Below the pieces are notes generated by a model. It saw nothing but the letters and a program-made list of their open reading frames with translations. It was not told the DNA's origin and ran no database searches. A stretch of 64,000 nucleotides of DNA, from the NCBI RefSeq assembly GCF_001870465.1, contig NZ_MDGK01000009.1, positions 62,001 through 126,000 on the forward strand, in the 5' to 3' direction. Position numbers and translations under genes: made by a program. This document shows, in pieces, positions 34,961 through 44,718 of this stretch (its first letter is position 1; every line of letters starts with the position of its first letter). Source of the DNA: Pseudomonas extremorientalis (lineage in GTDB: Bacteria > Pseudomonadota > Gammaproteobacteria > Pseudomonadales > Pseudomonadaceae).

Positions 34961-35569
34961 ATGTTCATGTCTACCAGCCTGTTGTCCGCCTTTGTGCTGT
35001 TTGCCTTCGTGTCCTCGATCACGCCCGGGCCCAATAACACCATGCTGCTCGCTTCGGGGGTGAACTTCGGCTTTCGCCGCTCGATGCCCCATGCATTGGG
35101 GATCAGCATCGGTTTCATGCTGCTGGTGATTTCGGTGGGGCTTGGGCTGGGCGAAGTGTTCAAGGTGTTCCCGTGGGCCTACACGGTGTTGCGCTACGTG
35201 GGGGCTGCGTACTTGCTGTACCTGGCGTGGAAGATCGCGACGGCGGGCGGCATGTCCGACAGCCCTGATGAACAGGGCAAACCCATGACTTTCCTCGGCG
35301 CGGCGGCGTTCCAGTGGGTGAACCCCAAGGCCTGGATCATGGCGCTGGGCGCTATCACCACCTACACGCCGGCCGAAGGCTACGTCACCAATGTGCTGGT
35401 AATCGCGCTGGTGTTCGCCGTGGTCAACCTGCCCAGTGTGTGCGTATGGGTCGGGTGTGGCAGCGGCTTGCGCAATGTGCTGCGTGAGCCGCGCTGGTTG
35501 CGCCTGTTCAACTGGACGATGGCCGGGTTGTTGGTGCTGTCGCTGTACCCGATGCTGTTTGCCGGCTGA
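34961..35569 (+). CDS. LysE/RhtB-family amino-acid exporter
   Basis: A 202-residue membrane protein with about six helices. The family signature SSITPGPNNTMLLASGVNFGF is near the N-terminus, and FQWVNPKAWIMALGAITTY is the conserved central segment. These proteins export amino acids or homoserine-like compounds. The ATG at 34961 is used; a second ATG two codons on is equally possible. It converges with a tiny membrane-protein gene, the stops being about 3 bp apart. Confidence 0.9.
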   Translation: MFMSTSLLSAFVLFAFVSSITPGPNNTMLLASGVNFGFRRSMPHALGISIGFMLLVISVGLGLGEVFKVFPWAYTVLRYVGAAYLLYLAWKIATAGGMSDSPDEQGKPMTFLGAAAFQWVNPKAWIMALGAITTYTPAEGYVTNVLVIALVFAVVNLPSVCVWVGCGSGLRNVLREPRWLRLFNWTMAGLLVLSLYPMLFAG

Positions 35570-35572
35570 GCG

Positions 35573-35656
35573 TCAGACCGGCGAGATGGTCGCGAGCAGG
35601 CCGATGCCGATGGTCAGTACCAAAAAGCCGAACAGGAAAAGTGCCATCTTGGTCAT
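35573..35656 (-). CDS. 27-residue single-helix membrane protein
   Basis: MTKMALFLFGFLVLTIGIGL followed by LATISPV: one membrane helix with a short basic N-terminus. The start has a perfect GGAGG site 4 bp upstream (CGGAGGCCTTATG). Small size and a strong ribosome site make it a likely real microprotein, similar in kind to other single-helix regulators of membrane complexes. Function unknown; it is convergent with the LysE exporter. Confidence 0.7.
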   Translation of the reverse strand: MTKMALFLFGFLVLTIGIGLLATISPV

Positions 35657-35833
35657 AAGGCCTCCGAAGGGAAGGGAGTGGGGATGGGGCCATTGTCCGC
35701 CCAGACGGCGTTTCGATACAGCTGCAGATAGCAAAGAAAAAACCGTATCAGATGCGCTTGCCGCTGTTCAGCCGGGGGCTTTCAGCGCGTGTGGCTGTTT
35801 CAGGATCAGCGCCGGACATCAAGCGATAAGTAC

Positions 35834-35971
35834 GCTGTGGCGAGCGGGCTTGTCCCGCGTTCGGCTGTTAAACAGCCCCAAAACCAGCGGCCAAAGAGTG
35901 CCTGACTCAGCGCATTCCTCAATCCAGGCTCGCTTCGCAACCCAACGCGGGACAAGCCCGCTCGCCACAGC
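35834..35971. repeat. REP/REPIN palindrome, copy 2
   Basis: The left arm GCTGTGGCGAGCGGGCTTGT (35834 on) pairs with the right arm ending ACAAGCCCGCTCGCCACAGC at 35971; each arm is 28 bp. The 82-base spacer lacks the small inner hairpin of copies 1 and 3 but contains GCTGTTAAACAGC. It lies between the 27-residue gene and the GlxA-type regulator. Confidence 0.88.
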
Positions 35972-36063
35972 TACAGTGTTCGCCCTTAATGGCCGGTTTT
36001 TCAAAGACCTCAACAATAAGAGTGGGCCAACCCTCGATGGAAAGACGTCAATTCAGCGGTGGC

Positions 36064-37044
36064 ATGAAAGGCAAGAACCTGCGCTACCTCAACGAAACCC
36101 AACAGCCGGCGTCGGTCACCCGCGTCGGCTTCCTGTTGCTTGAACATTTCTCCCTGCCGGCGTTCACCCAGACCCTCGACACCTTCGTTACCGCCAACCT
36201 GCTGCGCCCCGACCTGTTCGCCTCACGCACCTTCGGCTGTGACGATGGCGAAGTCATCAGCGACCTGGGCCTGGTGATACGCCCCGATGCGCGCCTGGAT
36301 GCCGGAGCATTGCACGACTTGGACCTGCTGGTGATCTGTGGCGGTTTCCGTACCGAACTCAAGGCCGGCGAAGCCTTGATCCAGCTGCTGCACACCGCCG
36401 CCGAACAGGGCATCAGCCTTGCGGGGCTGTGGAACGGCGCCTGGTTCCTCGGCCGTGCCGGCCTGCTGCAAGGCTATCGCTGCGCCATCCACCCCGAACA
36501 CCGTCCGGCGCTGGCGGAAGTCTCCAAGGCGACCCACGTCACCAGCGAACCCTACGTGATCGACCGCGACCGCCTCACCGCTTCCAGCCCGTCCGGGGCC
36601 TTCCATATGGCGCTGGACTGGATCAAGGGCCTGCATGACAAGGCACTCGTTGAAGGCATCGAAGACATCCTGGCCTTCGAAGAGTCCCGCTACCGCCGCA
36701 TCAAACCCACCGAAAACGTCAGCGTCAGTGCGCCGTTGCGTGAAGTGGTGAAACTGATGGACGCCAACCTCGAAGAACCTTTGGAGCTGGACCAACTGGC
36801 GGTCTACGCCGGCCGCTCGCGGCGCCAGTTGGAGCGCTTGTTCAAGGAACAACTGGGCACCACCCCGCAGCGGTACTACATGGAACTGCGCGTGACCGAG
36901 GCGCGGCGGCTGTTGCAGCACACCGAGTTGTCGCAGGTGGAGGTGCTGGTGGCATGTGGGTTCGTGTCGCCGAGCCATTTCAGCAAGTGCTATAGCTCGT
37001 ATTTCGGTTATCGCCCCTCGAAGGAGAAGCGGTTGGTCAAGTGA
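36064..37044 (+). CDS. GlxA-family (DJ-1/PfpI-AraC) transcriptional regulator
   Basis: A 326-residue regulator: a DJ-1/PfpI-like domain (VGFLLLEHFSLPAFTQTLDTF, LDLLVICGG, LAGLWNGAWFLGRAGLL, where the usual cysteine is replaced) followed by an AraC DNA-binding domain (LDQLAVYAGRSRRQLERLFKEQLG and EVLVACGFVSPSHFSKCYSSYFG). GlxA-type regulators in Pseudomonas control use of amines and amino acids such as arginine, choline and carnitine. It lies next to the hydroxyproline genes, separated by a REP element. ATG 36064 or the earlier ATG 36037 could be the start. Confidence 0.9.
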   Translation: MKGKNLRYLNETQQPASVTRVGFLLLEHFSLPAFTQTLDTFVTANLLRPDLFASRTFGCDDGEVISDLGLVIRPDARLDAGALHDLDLLVICGGFRTELKAGEALIQLLHTAAEQGISLAGLWNGAWFLGRAGLLQGYRCAIHPEHRPALAEVSKATHVTSEPYVIDRDRLTASSPSGAFHMALDWIKGLHDKALVEGIEDILAFEESRYRRIKPTENVSVSAPLREVVKLMDANLEEPLELDQLAVYAGRSRRQLERLFKEQLGTTPQRYYMELRVTEARRLLQHTELSQVEVLVACGFVSPSHFSKCYSSYFGYRPSKEKRLVK

Positions 37045-37093
37045 CTGCACTCGTCAACCAAGACAGTCACATTCCTCCTGTGGTGAGTTGGCG

Positions 37094-37234
37094 TGTTGTG
37101 GCGAGCGGGCTTGCCCCGCGTTGGGCTGCGCAGCAGCCCTAAAAACGAACAACGCGTGCTGTCTGACAGGCCGCGGTGTTTTCTATTGGGGCCGCTGCGC
37201 AGCCCAACGCGGGGCAAGCCCGCTCGCCACAACA
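37094..37234. repeat. REP/REPIN palindrome, copy 3
   Basis: The left arm TGTTGTGGCGAGCGGGCTTG (37094 on) pairs with the right arm ending CAAGCCCGCTCGCCACAACA at 37234, with inner arms GGGCTGCGCAGC and GCTGCGCAGCCC. It lies between the convergent GlxA-type regulator and the FAD oxidase gene, so it may also act as a bidirectional terminator. Confidence 0.88.
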
Positions 37235-37261
37235 GGCAACTCACCGCAAAAAACGCGTTGG

Positions 37262-38500
37262 TCAGAATCGGTCCAGACGATAAGGAGTAAATAACGGAGT
37301 TTGACCCTTGCTCGCCAACTCCCCAATCATCTCCGCCGTCACCGCCGCCTGCGTCAACCCCAGATGCTGGTGCCCGAACGCAAGCAGCACCTTCCCGTCA
37401 CACACCCGGTCAATCACCGGCAACGAGTCCGGCAGCGACGGCCGAAACCCCATCCACGGTGTCGCACCCTCTGCGCTGAGGTCATCGTGAAACAACCCCT
37501 TGCTCAACCGATGCAACTGCCAGGCACGCTGCATATTCGCCGGGCGGTCAAGGCCGGCGAACTCCACTGTACCGGCCAGGCGCAGGCCGTCGGTCATGGG
37601 GGTCATGATGAATTTTCGTTCCAGGGAAGTGACGGCAAACGGCAGGCGATGCGGCTCGTGGGGCAGCATCAGGTGATAGCCGCGTTCCGTGTCCAGCGGG
37701 ACTTTTTTGCCGGTCAGGGCAGCGGTCAATCTGGCTGAGTGGGCGCCGCAGGCAATCAGCACCTGGCGTGCACTCAGGGGGCCCTGAGCGGTGGTGAGGG
37801 AGACGCCGTGTTGGTCAAGCCGCCCATCCAGTACCTGGCGCTTGAGGAACTGCACGCCACTGGCCTTGGCGGCGTCGACCAGTTCGCACACCACCTGGAA
37901 CGGGTCGAGGAAGTGACCGGTGCCCGGAAAAAACAACCCGCCCTGGATGTGCTCGCTCAACTGCGGCGCAGCCTGGCGTATGGCATCGGCGGTCCAGAAC
38001 GTCACGGGCACCTGCTGCGCTTGCATGCGCTGCTGCAAGGCCCGGAGCGCGTCGCGTGAGTCCGCTCGTTCGTACACCAACAATGACCCGTCTTCACGCA
38101 GCAGGTGCGCGCGTCCGATGCTGGTCAGCAGGCGCTGCCAGGCGCCCAGGCTGCCTTCGTTAAGCGCACGAATACCCGCGACGGTACGCTGATAGCGCGC
38201 CGGACGCAGGTTCAACAGCAGCCGCGCAAACCAGGGCAGGGCGCGCGGCAGGTATTTCCAATCCAGGCGCAGCGGGCCCATGGGGTCCAGCAGCATGCCG
38301 GGCAAGCGCTTGAGGATCGACACGTCGGCAATCGGGAACACCTGTTCGGTCGCCAGGTGCCCGGCGTTGCCATAGGACGCGCCCATGCCGGGTTCCTGTT
38401 GATCGACCACCACCACGTGCCGGCCCTGACGCGCCAGTTGCAGGGCGCAGGCGACGCCGATAATGCCGGCGCCGACTACGACGATATCGGGATCGGACAT
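37262..38500 (-). CDS. FAD-dependent D-amino-acid oxidase/dehydrogenase (DadA-like), probable D-hydroxyproline oxidase
   Basis: A 412-residue DAO-family flavoprotein with the FAD motif VVVGAGIIGVACALQLARQG at the N-terminus and the C-terminal flavin-contact region FGHQHLGLTQAAVTAEM. The surrounding genes are an epimerase, a deaminase and a semialdehyde dehydrogenase. Together these indicate oxidation of cis-4-hydroxy-D-proline to 1-pyrroline-4-hydroxy-2-carboxylate. That substrate is inferred from the cluster, not from the sequence itself. It is the last gene of a leftward run, 3 bp after the dehydrogenase stop. Confidence 0.85.
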   Translation of the reverse strand: MSDPDIVVVGAGIIGVACALQLARQGRHVVVVDQQEPGMGASYGNAGHLATEQVFPIADVSILKRLPGMLLDPMGPLRLDWKYLPRALPWFARLLLNLRPARYQRTVAGIRALNEGSLGAWQRLLTSIGRAHLLREDGSLLVYERADSRDALRALQQRMQAQQVPVTFWTADAIRQAAPQLSEHIQGGLFFPGTGHFLDPFQVVCELVDAAKASGVQFLKRQVLDGRLDQHGVSLTTAQGPLSARQVLIACGAHSARLTAALTGKKVPLDTERGYHLMLPHEPHRLPFAVTSLERKFIMTPMTDGLRLAGTVEFAGLDRPANMQRAWQLHRLSKGLFHDDLSAEGATPWMGFRPSLPDSLPVIDRVCDGKVLLAFGHQHLGLTQAAVTAEMIGELASKGQTPLFTPYRLDRF

Positions 38501-38503
38501 GGC

Positions 38504-40075
38504 CTATGCCTCTCTCTGGCCGTCAAGCAAACGCCGCAGCCGCAACGGATTGCCCTGTTGGAGCGCATCCGGCAACAACGCGTCGGGGAAGTCCTGATAG
38601 CACACGGGGCGCAAGAACCGCTGGATGGCCGCCGTGCCCACCGAAGTGCTGCGCGAATCCGAGGTGGCGGGGAAGGGGCCGCCGTGGACCATGGCGTCAC
38701 ACACCTCAACGCCAGTCGGCCAGCCATTGACCAGCAGGCGGCCAGCCTTGCGCTCCAGCACTGGCAGCAGGGCCCTGGCGCTTGGCACATCGTCGTCATC
38801 CATGTGCAGCGTGGCGGTGAGTTGGCCTTCCAGATGTTCGGATACCCGGCGCACTTCTTCGTTATTCGCGCACACCACAACCAATGAAGCCGCACCGAAG
38901 ACTTCGGCTTGCAGGTGTTCGTTGCTCAAGAACGCAGTTGCCTGGGTCACGAACAGGTGGGCCTGGCCCTGGTTGGGACCTTCAGTCGCCGAACCCTGTG
39001 CGACGACCTCGGCGTGTCCCGTCAGTGTGTCTATGCCTGACGTGTAGGCACTGGCGATGCCGGGTGTCAGCATTGTTTGCGCCGCACAGTTCGGCAGTAA
39101 CCCACTGGCGGCACTGATGAAGCGATCCAGGGCAGGCCCTTGTACTGCAATCACTAACCCTGGGTTGGTGCAGAACTGCCCCGCACCCTGGGTCAACGAC
39201 GCCACAAAACCCTGGGCCAATGCTTCAGCCCTGGCTGCCAACGCTGCCGGAAACAGGTACACCGGGTTGATCGAACTCATCTCCGCGTAGACCGGAATAG
39301 GCTCCGGCCGTGCCTGCGCTGCCTGGATCAACGCAAGGCCACCGCTGCGCGAGCCGGTAAACCCGACGGCCTTGATGCGCGGGTCGGTCACCAACGCAAT
39401 GCCCACCTCACGGCCCGAACCGTACAACAGTGAAAACACACCTTCCGGCAGACCGCACGCCTTGACCGCCTGCGCCACCGCACGCCCCACCAGTTCACTG
39501 GTGCCCGGGTGCGCGCCGTGGGCTTTGACGACGACCGGGCAACCGGCAGCCAGCGCAGAGGCGGTGTCCCCACCGGCCACGGAAAACGCCAGTGGAAAGT
39601 TGCTGGCGCCAAACACCGCGACCGGGCCCACCGCGATATGGCGTTGGCGCAGGTCTGGGCGAGGCAGGGGTTGGCGTTGCGGTTGTGCGTGATCGACCCG
39701 CACATCCAGCCATTCCCCGGCACGCACGGTGCGGGCGAAGGTGCGCAGTTGTCCGCAGGTGCGCCCTCGTTCGCCCTGGATGCGGGGGCGAGGCAGGCCG
39801 GTTTCGGCGACGGCGCGGTCGATCAACTCATCGCCCAGGGCCTCGATGTGCGCGGCGATGGTCTCAAGGAATGTGGCGCGCACTTCCAAAGAGGTTTCGC
39901 GATAGACATCGAATGCCGCCCACGCCAAGGCGCAGGCCTGCGCGACATGCTCGCCGTTGCCGCCGAGGTAGGCCGGTTGCAAGGCGGAATCGGTGGCGGG
40001 GTTGATCGCCTGGATTGCTTCGCGATTGCCGGCAGTGGCGTGCTGACCGATCAGCATCTTGCCCGTCAGAGTCAT
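38504..40075 (-). CDS. lhpG: Alpha-ketoglutarate semialdehyde dehydrogenase
   Basis: A 523-residue aldehyde dehydrogenase of the 2,5-dioxopentanoate type. The catalytic Cys302 is in [11 protein letters not shown], the cofactor loop is [11 protein letters not shown], and the family ending has [22 protein letters not shown]. It oxidises the semialdehyde from the hydroxyproline deaminase to 2-oxoglutarate, feeding the TCA cycle. The ATG at 40075 ([10 protein letters not shown]) is the family start; the frame stays open 65 codons further but that stretch is low-complexity and overlaps the previous gene. Confidence 0.88.
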   Translation of the reverse strand: MTLTGKMLIGQHATAGNREAIQAINPATDSALQPAYLGGNGEHVAQACALAWAAFDVYRETSLEVRATFLETIAAHIEALGDELIDRAVAETGLPRPRIQGERGRTCGQLRTFARTVRAGEWLDVRVDHAQPQRQPLPRPDLRQRHIAVGPVAVFGASNFPLAFSVAGGDTASALAAGCPVVVKAHGAHPGTSELVGRAVAQAVKACGLPEGVFSLLYGSGREVGIALVTDPRIKAVGFTGSRSGGLALIQAAQARPEPIPVYAEMSSINPVYLFPAALAARAEALAQGFVASLTQGAGQFCTNPGLVIAVQGPALDRFISAASGLLPNCAAQTMLTPGIASAYTSGIDTLTGHAEVVAQGSATEGPNQGQAHLFVTQATAFLSNEHLQAEVFGAASLVVVCANNEEVRRVSEHLEGQLTATLHMDDDDVPSARALLPVLERKAGRLLVNGWPTGVEVCDAMVHGGPFPATSDSRSTSVGTAAIQRFLRPVCYQDFPDALLPDALQQGNPLRLRRLLDGQREA

Positions 40076-40136
40076 GGGGGATTTCCTGGATAAAAGAAGG
40101 TTAGCCGCTGCAAGTGTCGCAGCGGCGCGCGAAGGG

Positions 40137-41084
40137 TCAGGCGACGTTCTGTTCCGCCGACCAGTTGGCGTACCACTGGCGGAACAGGGCGTACTGGTGC
40201 TCTGCGTAACGACGCTGGGCATCGCTGAGGGCGTCGGTTTCGTTGAAGTGCAGGGCGTAGCCTTGGTCACCGTTCAGCACCATCAAGTGCTTGTAATACA
40301 GCACCAGGTCGCAGCCCTCGTCGAAGGATGACAGCACTGCCAGCGCGGCCTCCAGCTCACGCGCCTGGCGACGGGCCTTGGCATCGCCCCTGGCGGCTTT
40401 TTTACTCAGGGCCACCAGTTGCAGCACTTCCCGAGGCAACGCGTTGCCGATGCCGGTGATGGCGCCGGTGGCATTGCAGTTGACGAAACCGTGCACCACC
40501 TGGGTGTCGACACCCACCATGAGCGTCACGTTGTCGTCCTGGGAGGTGATGTGTTCGGCGGCGTAGCGCAGGTCGGCACCGCCGCCGAATTCCTTGAAAC
40601 CGATCAGGTTCGGGTGCTCGCGGCGCAGTTCGAAGAACAGCTCGGCGCGGGTCGCGAAGCCGTAGTAGGGGCTGTTGTAGATCACCGCCGGCAGGTTGGG
40701 CGCGGCCTTGAGGATCGCCGAGAAGTGCGCCTTTTGTGCGGTGGCGGAGGCCCCCCGGGACAGCACACGCGGAATCACCATCAAGCCATGGGCACCGACC
40801 TTGGCGGCGTGGGCCGCATGGGCCACGGCTTCACGGCTGTTCACCGCGCCGGTGCCGACGATGGTCGGCACACCGGCCGCCACCAGCCGTGCCACGCCTT
40901 CCTGGCGCTCGGCCTCGGTGAGCAACGGCCAGTCACCCATGGAACCGCAGTACACCACGGCGCTCATGCCGATATCGATCAGCTCGCGGCCCTTGGCGAC
41001 CAGGGCGTCGAAGTCCGGCTTGCGTTCGGCGGTGCACGGGGTCATCAGGGCAGGGATGCAGCCGGTGAAGATGTTGTCGCTCAT
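40137..41084 (-). CDS. lhpC: Pyrroline-4-hydroxy-2-carboxylate deaminase (DHDPS family)
   Basis: A 315-residue class I aldolase-fold protein. The Schiff-base Lys164 is in LIGFKEFGG and Tyr136 in VIYNSPYYG, both as in dihydrodipicolinate synthase relatives. Within hydroxyproline loci this subfamily converts 1-pyrroline-4-hydroxy-2-carboxylate to alpha-ketoglutarate semialdehyde and ammonia. ATG 41084 is preceded by GGAG at 8 bp; a GTG three codons upstream is less likely. It lies between the epimerase and the semialdehyde dehydrogenase, as expected. Confidence 0.87.
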   Translation of the reverse strand: MSDNIFTGCIPALMTPCTAERKPDFDALVAKGRELIDIGMSAVVYCGSMGDWPLLTEAERQEGVARLVAAGVPTIVGTGAVNSREAVAHAAHAAKVGAHGLMVIPRVLSRGASATAQKAHFSAILKAAPNLPAVIYNSPYYGFATRAELFFELRREHPNLIGFKEFGGGADLRYAAEHITSQDDNVTLMVGVDTQVVHGFVNCNATGAITGIGNALPREVLQLVALSKKAARGDAKARRQARELEAALAVLSSFDEGCDLVLYYKHLMVLNGDQGYALHFNETDALSDAQRRYAEHQYALFRQWYANWSAEQNVA

Positions 41085-41117
41085 TTTTATCACTCCAGTT
41101 TCCAGTAGGGGGAGGGC

Positions 41118-42044
41118 TCAGATGCCCCAGGCAAAAGGGTCTTGCGGGTCGATCAGCAAGGTGCTGTCGGCGGTCATGTGGGCACGGCCGGTGATGAAGG
41201 GGCGCACGCGTTCGCCGTCCCATTCGTAGCGACCTTCGAATTGGCTGCCGGTAATGCTGGCTTGCACCCAGGTTTCGCCGGGCGCGAGTTTTCCATCGGC
41301 GGCCAGGCAGGCCAGCTTGGCGCTGGTGCCGGTGCCGCAGGGCGAGCGGTCGTAGGCTTTGCCGGGGCACATCACGAAATTGCGGCTGTCGGCGTGGTCG
41401 TCGGCGGCGAACAGTTCGATGTGGTCGATCAGTGCACCGTCGGCGCCGTGGATGCCCTGGTCTTCAAGGGCCTTGAGCATTGCCCAGGTGTAGTCGGTGA
41501 GGGCATCGACGTTGTCCATCTGCAGGCGCTGGCCATGCTCCGACACCAGGAAAAACCAGTTGCCGCCCCAGGCGATATCGCCATGGACTATGCCGTGACC
41601 GGGCACGAGCACTGCAATCTGCTCGCGATAGCGGTAGGCAGGAACATTGCGCAAGGTCACCGCGCCGTCTTCATGCAAGGTCGCCGCGACCGGCCCGACG
41701 GGGGTATCGATTGTGTGCACGCCTGGCGCGATGCGACCCAAGTGATGCAGGGACGCGACCAGGCCAATGGTGCCGTGGCCACACATGCCCAGGTAGCCAG
41801 CGTTGTTGAAGAAGATCACCCCGCAGATGGCGCCCGGCGTGACCGGCGCGCAGTACAGTGCGCCGACCAGCACATCATTGCCACGTGGCTCCAGGATGCA
41901 GGCGCGGCGCCATTGGTCGTGCTCGGTGCGCAGGTGGTGCAGCTGATCGGCCATCGTGACGCCCTCCAGCGCCGGAAAACCGCTCATGACCAGCCGCGTC
42001 GGTTCGCCGCCGGTGTGGGAGTCGATCACATGCAATCGCTTCAT
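41118..42044 (-). CDS. lhpA: 4-hydroxyproline 2-epimerase
   Basis: A 308-residue proline-racemase family enzyme. Both catalytic cysteines are present: Cys88 in MCGHGTIG and Cys236 in [10 protein letters not shown], so it is a two-cysteine epimerase rather than a dehydratase (Thr/Cys type). It interconverts trans-4-hydroxy-L-proline and cis-4-hydroxy-D-proline, the first step of the pathway encoded here. The opening [19 protein letters not shown] is typical. A short gap separates it from the permease gene upstream. Confidence 0.93.
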   Translation of the reverse strand: MKRLHVIDSHTGGEPTRLVMSGFPALEGVTMADQLHHLRTEHDQWRRACILEPRGNDVLVGALYCAPVTPGAICGVIFFNNAGYLGMCGHGTIGLVASLHHLGRIAPGVHTIDTPVGPVAATLHEDGAVTLRNVPAYRYREQIAVLVPGHGIVHGDIAWGGNWFFLVSEHGQRLQMDNVDALTDYTWAMLKALEDQGIHGADGALIDHIELFAADDHADSRNFVMCPGKAYDRSPCGTGTSAKLACLAADGKLAPGETWVQASITGSQFEGRYEWDGERVRPFITGRAHMTADSTLLIDPQDPFAWGI

Positions 42045-42058
42045 AAAACGCTCCTGAA

Positions 42059-43678
42059 TCAGTAGGTCGCGGGCGTCAGCGGGGCGCGAGGCTCGTCAAC
42101 CGCTTCGCTTTCATCGGCTTCGTGTTCCAGCCGAACCAAGTGAGCTGGCACGCCAGTGGCGGCGCCCCAGTAGTAAATGCCGAGTGCGCAAGCCGCGACC
42201 ACAATGGTGTCGAGCGGATGGCCGATCGCACCGATGCCACCAAAACTGCCGAGCTTGGACAGCAGGATGGTCACTGCGTAGAAGCCGATCAGCCAGGCAG
42301 ACGAGCGCACCTGTTGCTTGAGGTTGAGGTGCGCGGTCGGTACCCAGCGCGCGCACAGCAGGTACACCACGAACATCAGGATTTGCAGGCCTAGCAGCCA
42401 GGACACCGTGCCCCAGCCGGACCAGTACACGATCAGCGCAGCGATGATGAACGACAGCGGACCGAGCACGGCCATGCCCTTGACCCGGAACGGCCGCGTC
42501 ATCTGCGGTGCGTTACGGCGCAGTGCGGCGACGGTCACCGGGGCCACCGCGTAGCTGAGGATCAACGCGGCGGACACCACATTGATCAACGCTTCCCAGG
42601 ACGGGAATGGCAGGGTCCAGAACACCGACAAGCCAAACGTCAGCCACAGCGCCGGACGCGGAATGCCGGACTTCTCATCGATGCGCGTGAAAATCTTGAA
42701 GAACGTGCCGGTCTGCGCCCAGCCATACACCACCCGCGGCGTGGCGTTCATGTAGATGTTGCCGCAGCCGCTGGGGGAGATCACCGCATCCGCCACCACC
42801 AGGTAGGCCAGCCAGCCCACGCCCAGTGCCAGGGCGATATCCCGGTAAGGCAGCGCCAGTTCCTTACTGATCCCGGCCCAGCCGTTGGCAAGCATCTGCG
42901 TGGGTACGCCACCGAGGAATGCGGTTTGCAGCAGCACGTAGATGGCAGTCGACAGCAACACCGAAAGAATCAACGCAATCGGAATCGTGCGCTGCGGGTT
43001 CTTCACTTCACTGGCCACCGAGATGATCGGAGTGAGCCCCAGGTAGGCAAAAATCACCCCGCCGGCCGACACCGCCATCTCGATCCCGGACAGGCCGAAC
43101 GGCGCGAAGCCCTGCACCTGAAAGTTCGCCGGTTTGAAGAAGGTGAACAGCACACCGATCACCAGCAACGGTACGATGAACTTGAACACGCTGACCAGGT
43201 TATTGGCGATGGCGAAGGTTTTCACACTGCGGTAATTGAGCGCGAAAAAAACACAGAGCAGGGCGAACTGCACCAGCCAACCGAGGGTGGTCGGGTCGCT
43301 GGAACCGACCTTGGTCAGCTCGGGAAACCAGGCCGCCGCGTATTGGCGCGAGGCGACCACTTCGATGGCGACCAGGCTGGAAAACGCGATCAGCGTGATA
43401 AAGCCCATCAGGTAGCCCAGCAACGGGCCATGGGAGTAGACCGGATAGCGCACCACGCCACCGGCGCGGGGGAGTGCGGCGCCCAACTCGCAGTACACAA
43501 TGCCCAGCAGCAACACCGCGAACCCGCCAATGAGCCAGGAGATGATCCCTGCCGGGCCGGCAATGGCCGACACATGACTGGCTGCGAACAACCAACCCGA
43601 ACCGAAGATGGCCCCCAGCCCGATAAAAGTGAGGTCCATCAATGAAAGTTGTTTCTTGAACTTGCCTTGACCTGACAT
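42059..43678 (-). CDS. APC-family amino-acid permease, probable hydroxyproline importer
   Basis: A 539-residue permease with about twelve to thirteen helices. The first helix has the APC motif [17 protein letters not shown], and the [14 protein letters not shown] loop follows. The substrate is inferred from its place as the first gene of the hydroxyproline operon. ATG 43678 has AAGGCGACG upstream. It is divergent from an AraC-family regulator (187 bp), the likely activator. Confidence 0.88.
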   Translation of the reverse strand: MSGQGKFKKQLSLMDLTFIGLGAIFGSGWLFAASHVSAIAGPAGIISWLIGGFAVLLLGIVYCELGAALPRAGGVVRYPVYSHGPLLGYLMGFITLIAFSSLVAIEVVASRQYAAAWFPELTKVGSSDPTTLGWLVQFALLCVFFALNYRSVKTFAIANNLVSVFKFIVPLLVIGVLFTFFKPANFQVQGFAPFGLSGIEMAVSAGGVIFAYLGLTPIISVASEVKNPQRTIPIALILSVLLSTAIYVLLQTAFLGGVPTQMLANGWAGISKELALPYRDIALALGVGWLAYLVVADAVISPSGCGNIYMNATPRVVYGWAQTGTFFKIFTRIDEKSGIPRPALWLTFGLSVFWTLPFPSWEALINVVSAALILSYAVAPVTVAALRRNAPQMTRPFRVKGMAVLGPLSFIIAALIVYWSGWGTVSWLLGLQILMFVVYLLCARWVPTAHLNLKQQVRSSAWLIGFYAVTILLSKLGSFGGIGAIGHPLDTIVVAACALGIYYWGAATGVPAHLVRLEHEADESEAVDEPRAPLTPATY

Positions 43679-43864
43679 AGCGTCGCCTTCTTGTGAGTTA
43701 TTGGATAGGCATGCAGTGGCCATACAGTGAACTCACAGGCGGCGGCGCGATTGATGTTTTTTGCCGACATCGATGACGAAATCGGCACAGTTTTCGTGGC
43801 TCGACAGGGCGCCGGGCATCGGGCAATCTGCGTGCGTCGAGGCACTCAACGGGGATCGAAAGTC

Positions 43865-44632
43865 ATGTTGCAGACTGCGTTTGCGGCCCTGTGCCAAGGG
43901 AATGAGGCGAATCGGCCCCACAGCATCGAGCAGCTCCTGGCCGGCGTGGTGCAGCTCTTGCCGATGCTGGATGTGATCCCCAATGCGGCGATTTTCATCA
44001 AGGACACCCAGGCCCGCTACGTCCTCGCCAACCGCACCCTGGTGCACCGCTGCGGCCTCAAGCAGCTGCAACCGCTGCTGGGCAAGACCAGCGCACAAGT
44101 GTTCCCAGCACAACTGGGGCCGGGTTACACCGAGCAGGACCGACGCGTGCTCGAACAGGGCTTTGTGCTGGAAGACCAGCTCGAACTGCACCTGTATGGC
44201 ACCCGGGAACCCGGCTGGTGCCTGACCCACAAGTGGCCGCTGTACAACCACATGGGCGCGATCATCGGCCTGGCCGGCATCTCGGTCGACCTGCAAACCG
44301 CCAGCGAAAGCCACCCCGCCTACCAACGCCTGGCCGCCGTGGACGCGCATATCCGCACGCACTTCAACCGCCGCGTCACCCTCGGTGAGTTGACGCGCAT
44401 TGCCGGGATTTCCGTGGCGCAGCTGGAGCGTTACTGCAAGCGCGTGTTCCACCTCACCCCCCGGCAGATGATCCAGAAAGTGCGGCTGGAACACGCCCAT
44501 CGGTTATTGCACGGCGACCTGCCGATTACCGAAGTGGCGCTGCAGTGCGGGTACACCGACCACAGCGCGTTTACCCGCCAATTCAAGGCGTCTACGGGGT
44601 TTACCCCGAGGCAGTATCGTCAGTTGGCGTAG
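43865..44632 (+). CDS. AraC-family regulator with PAS-like sensor, probable activator of the hydroxyproline genes
   Basis: A 255-residue regulator. Residues about 35-145 look like a PAS domain ([29 protein letters not shown], ending [13 protein letters not shown]). The C-terminal AraC domain has [23 protein letters not shown] and [32 protein letters not shown]. It is divergent from the permease gene of the hydroxyproline operon. I chose ATG 43865; in-frame sequence extends 46 codons upstream without a good start. Confidence 0.88.
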   Translation: MLQTAFAALCQGNEANRPHSIEQLLAGVVQLLPMLDVIPNAAIFIKDTQARYVLANRTLVHRCGLKQLQPLLGKTSAQVFPAQLGPGYTEQDRRVLEQGFVLEDQLELHLYGTREPGWCLTHKWPLYNHMGAIIGLAGISVDLQTASESHPAYQRLAAVDAHIRTHFNRRVTLGELTRIAGISVAQLERYCKRVFHLTPRQMIQKVRLEHAHRLLHGDLPITEVALQCGYTDHSAFTRQFKASTGFTPRQYRQLA

Positions 44633-44718
44633 TCGGCCACATTGCAATGCAACGAATGCCTCCGGTTGTGGCTCCTATGCTTACGAGTAACCTTTGCACG
44701 ACGACAGGTATCCGACTT

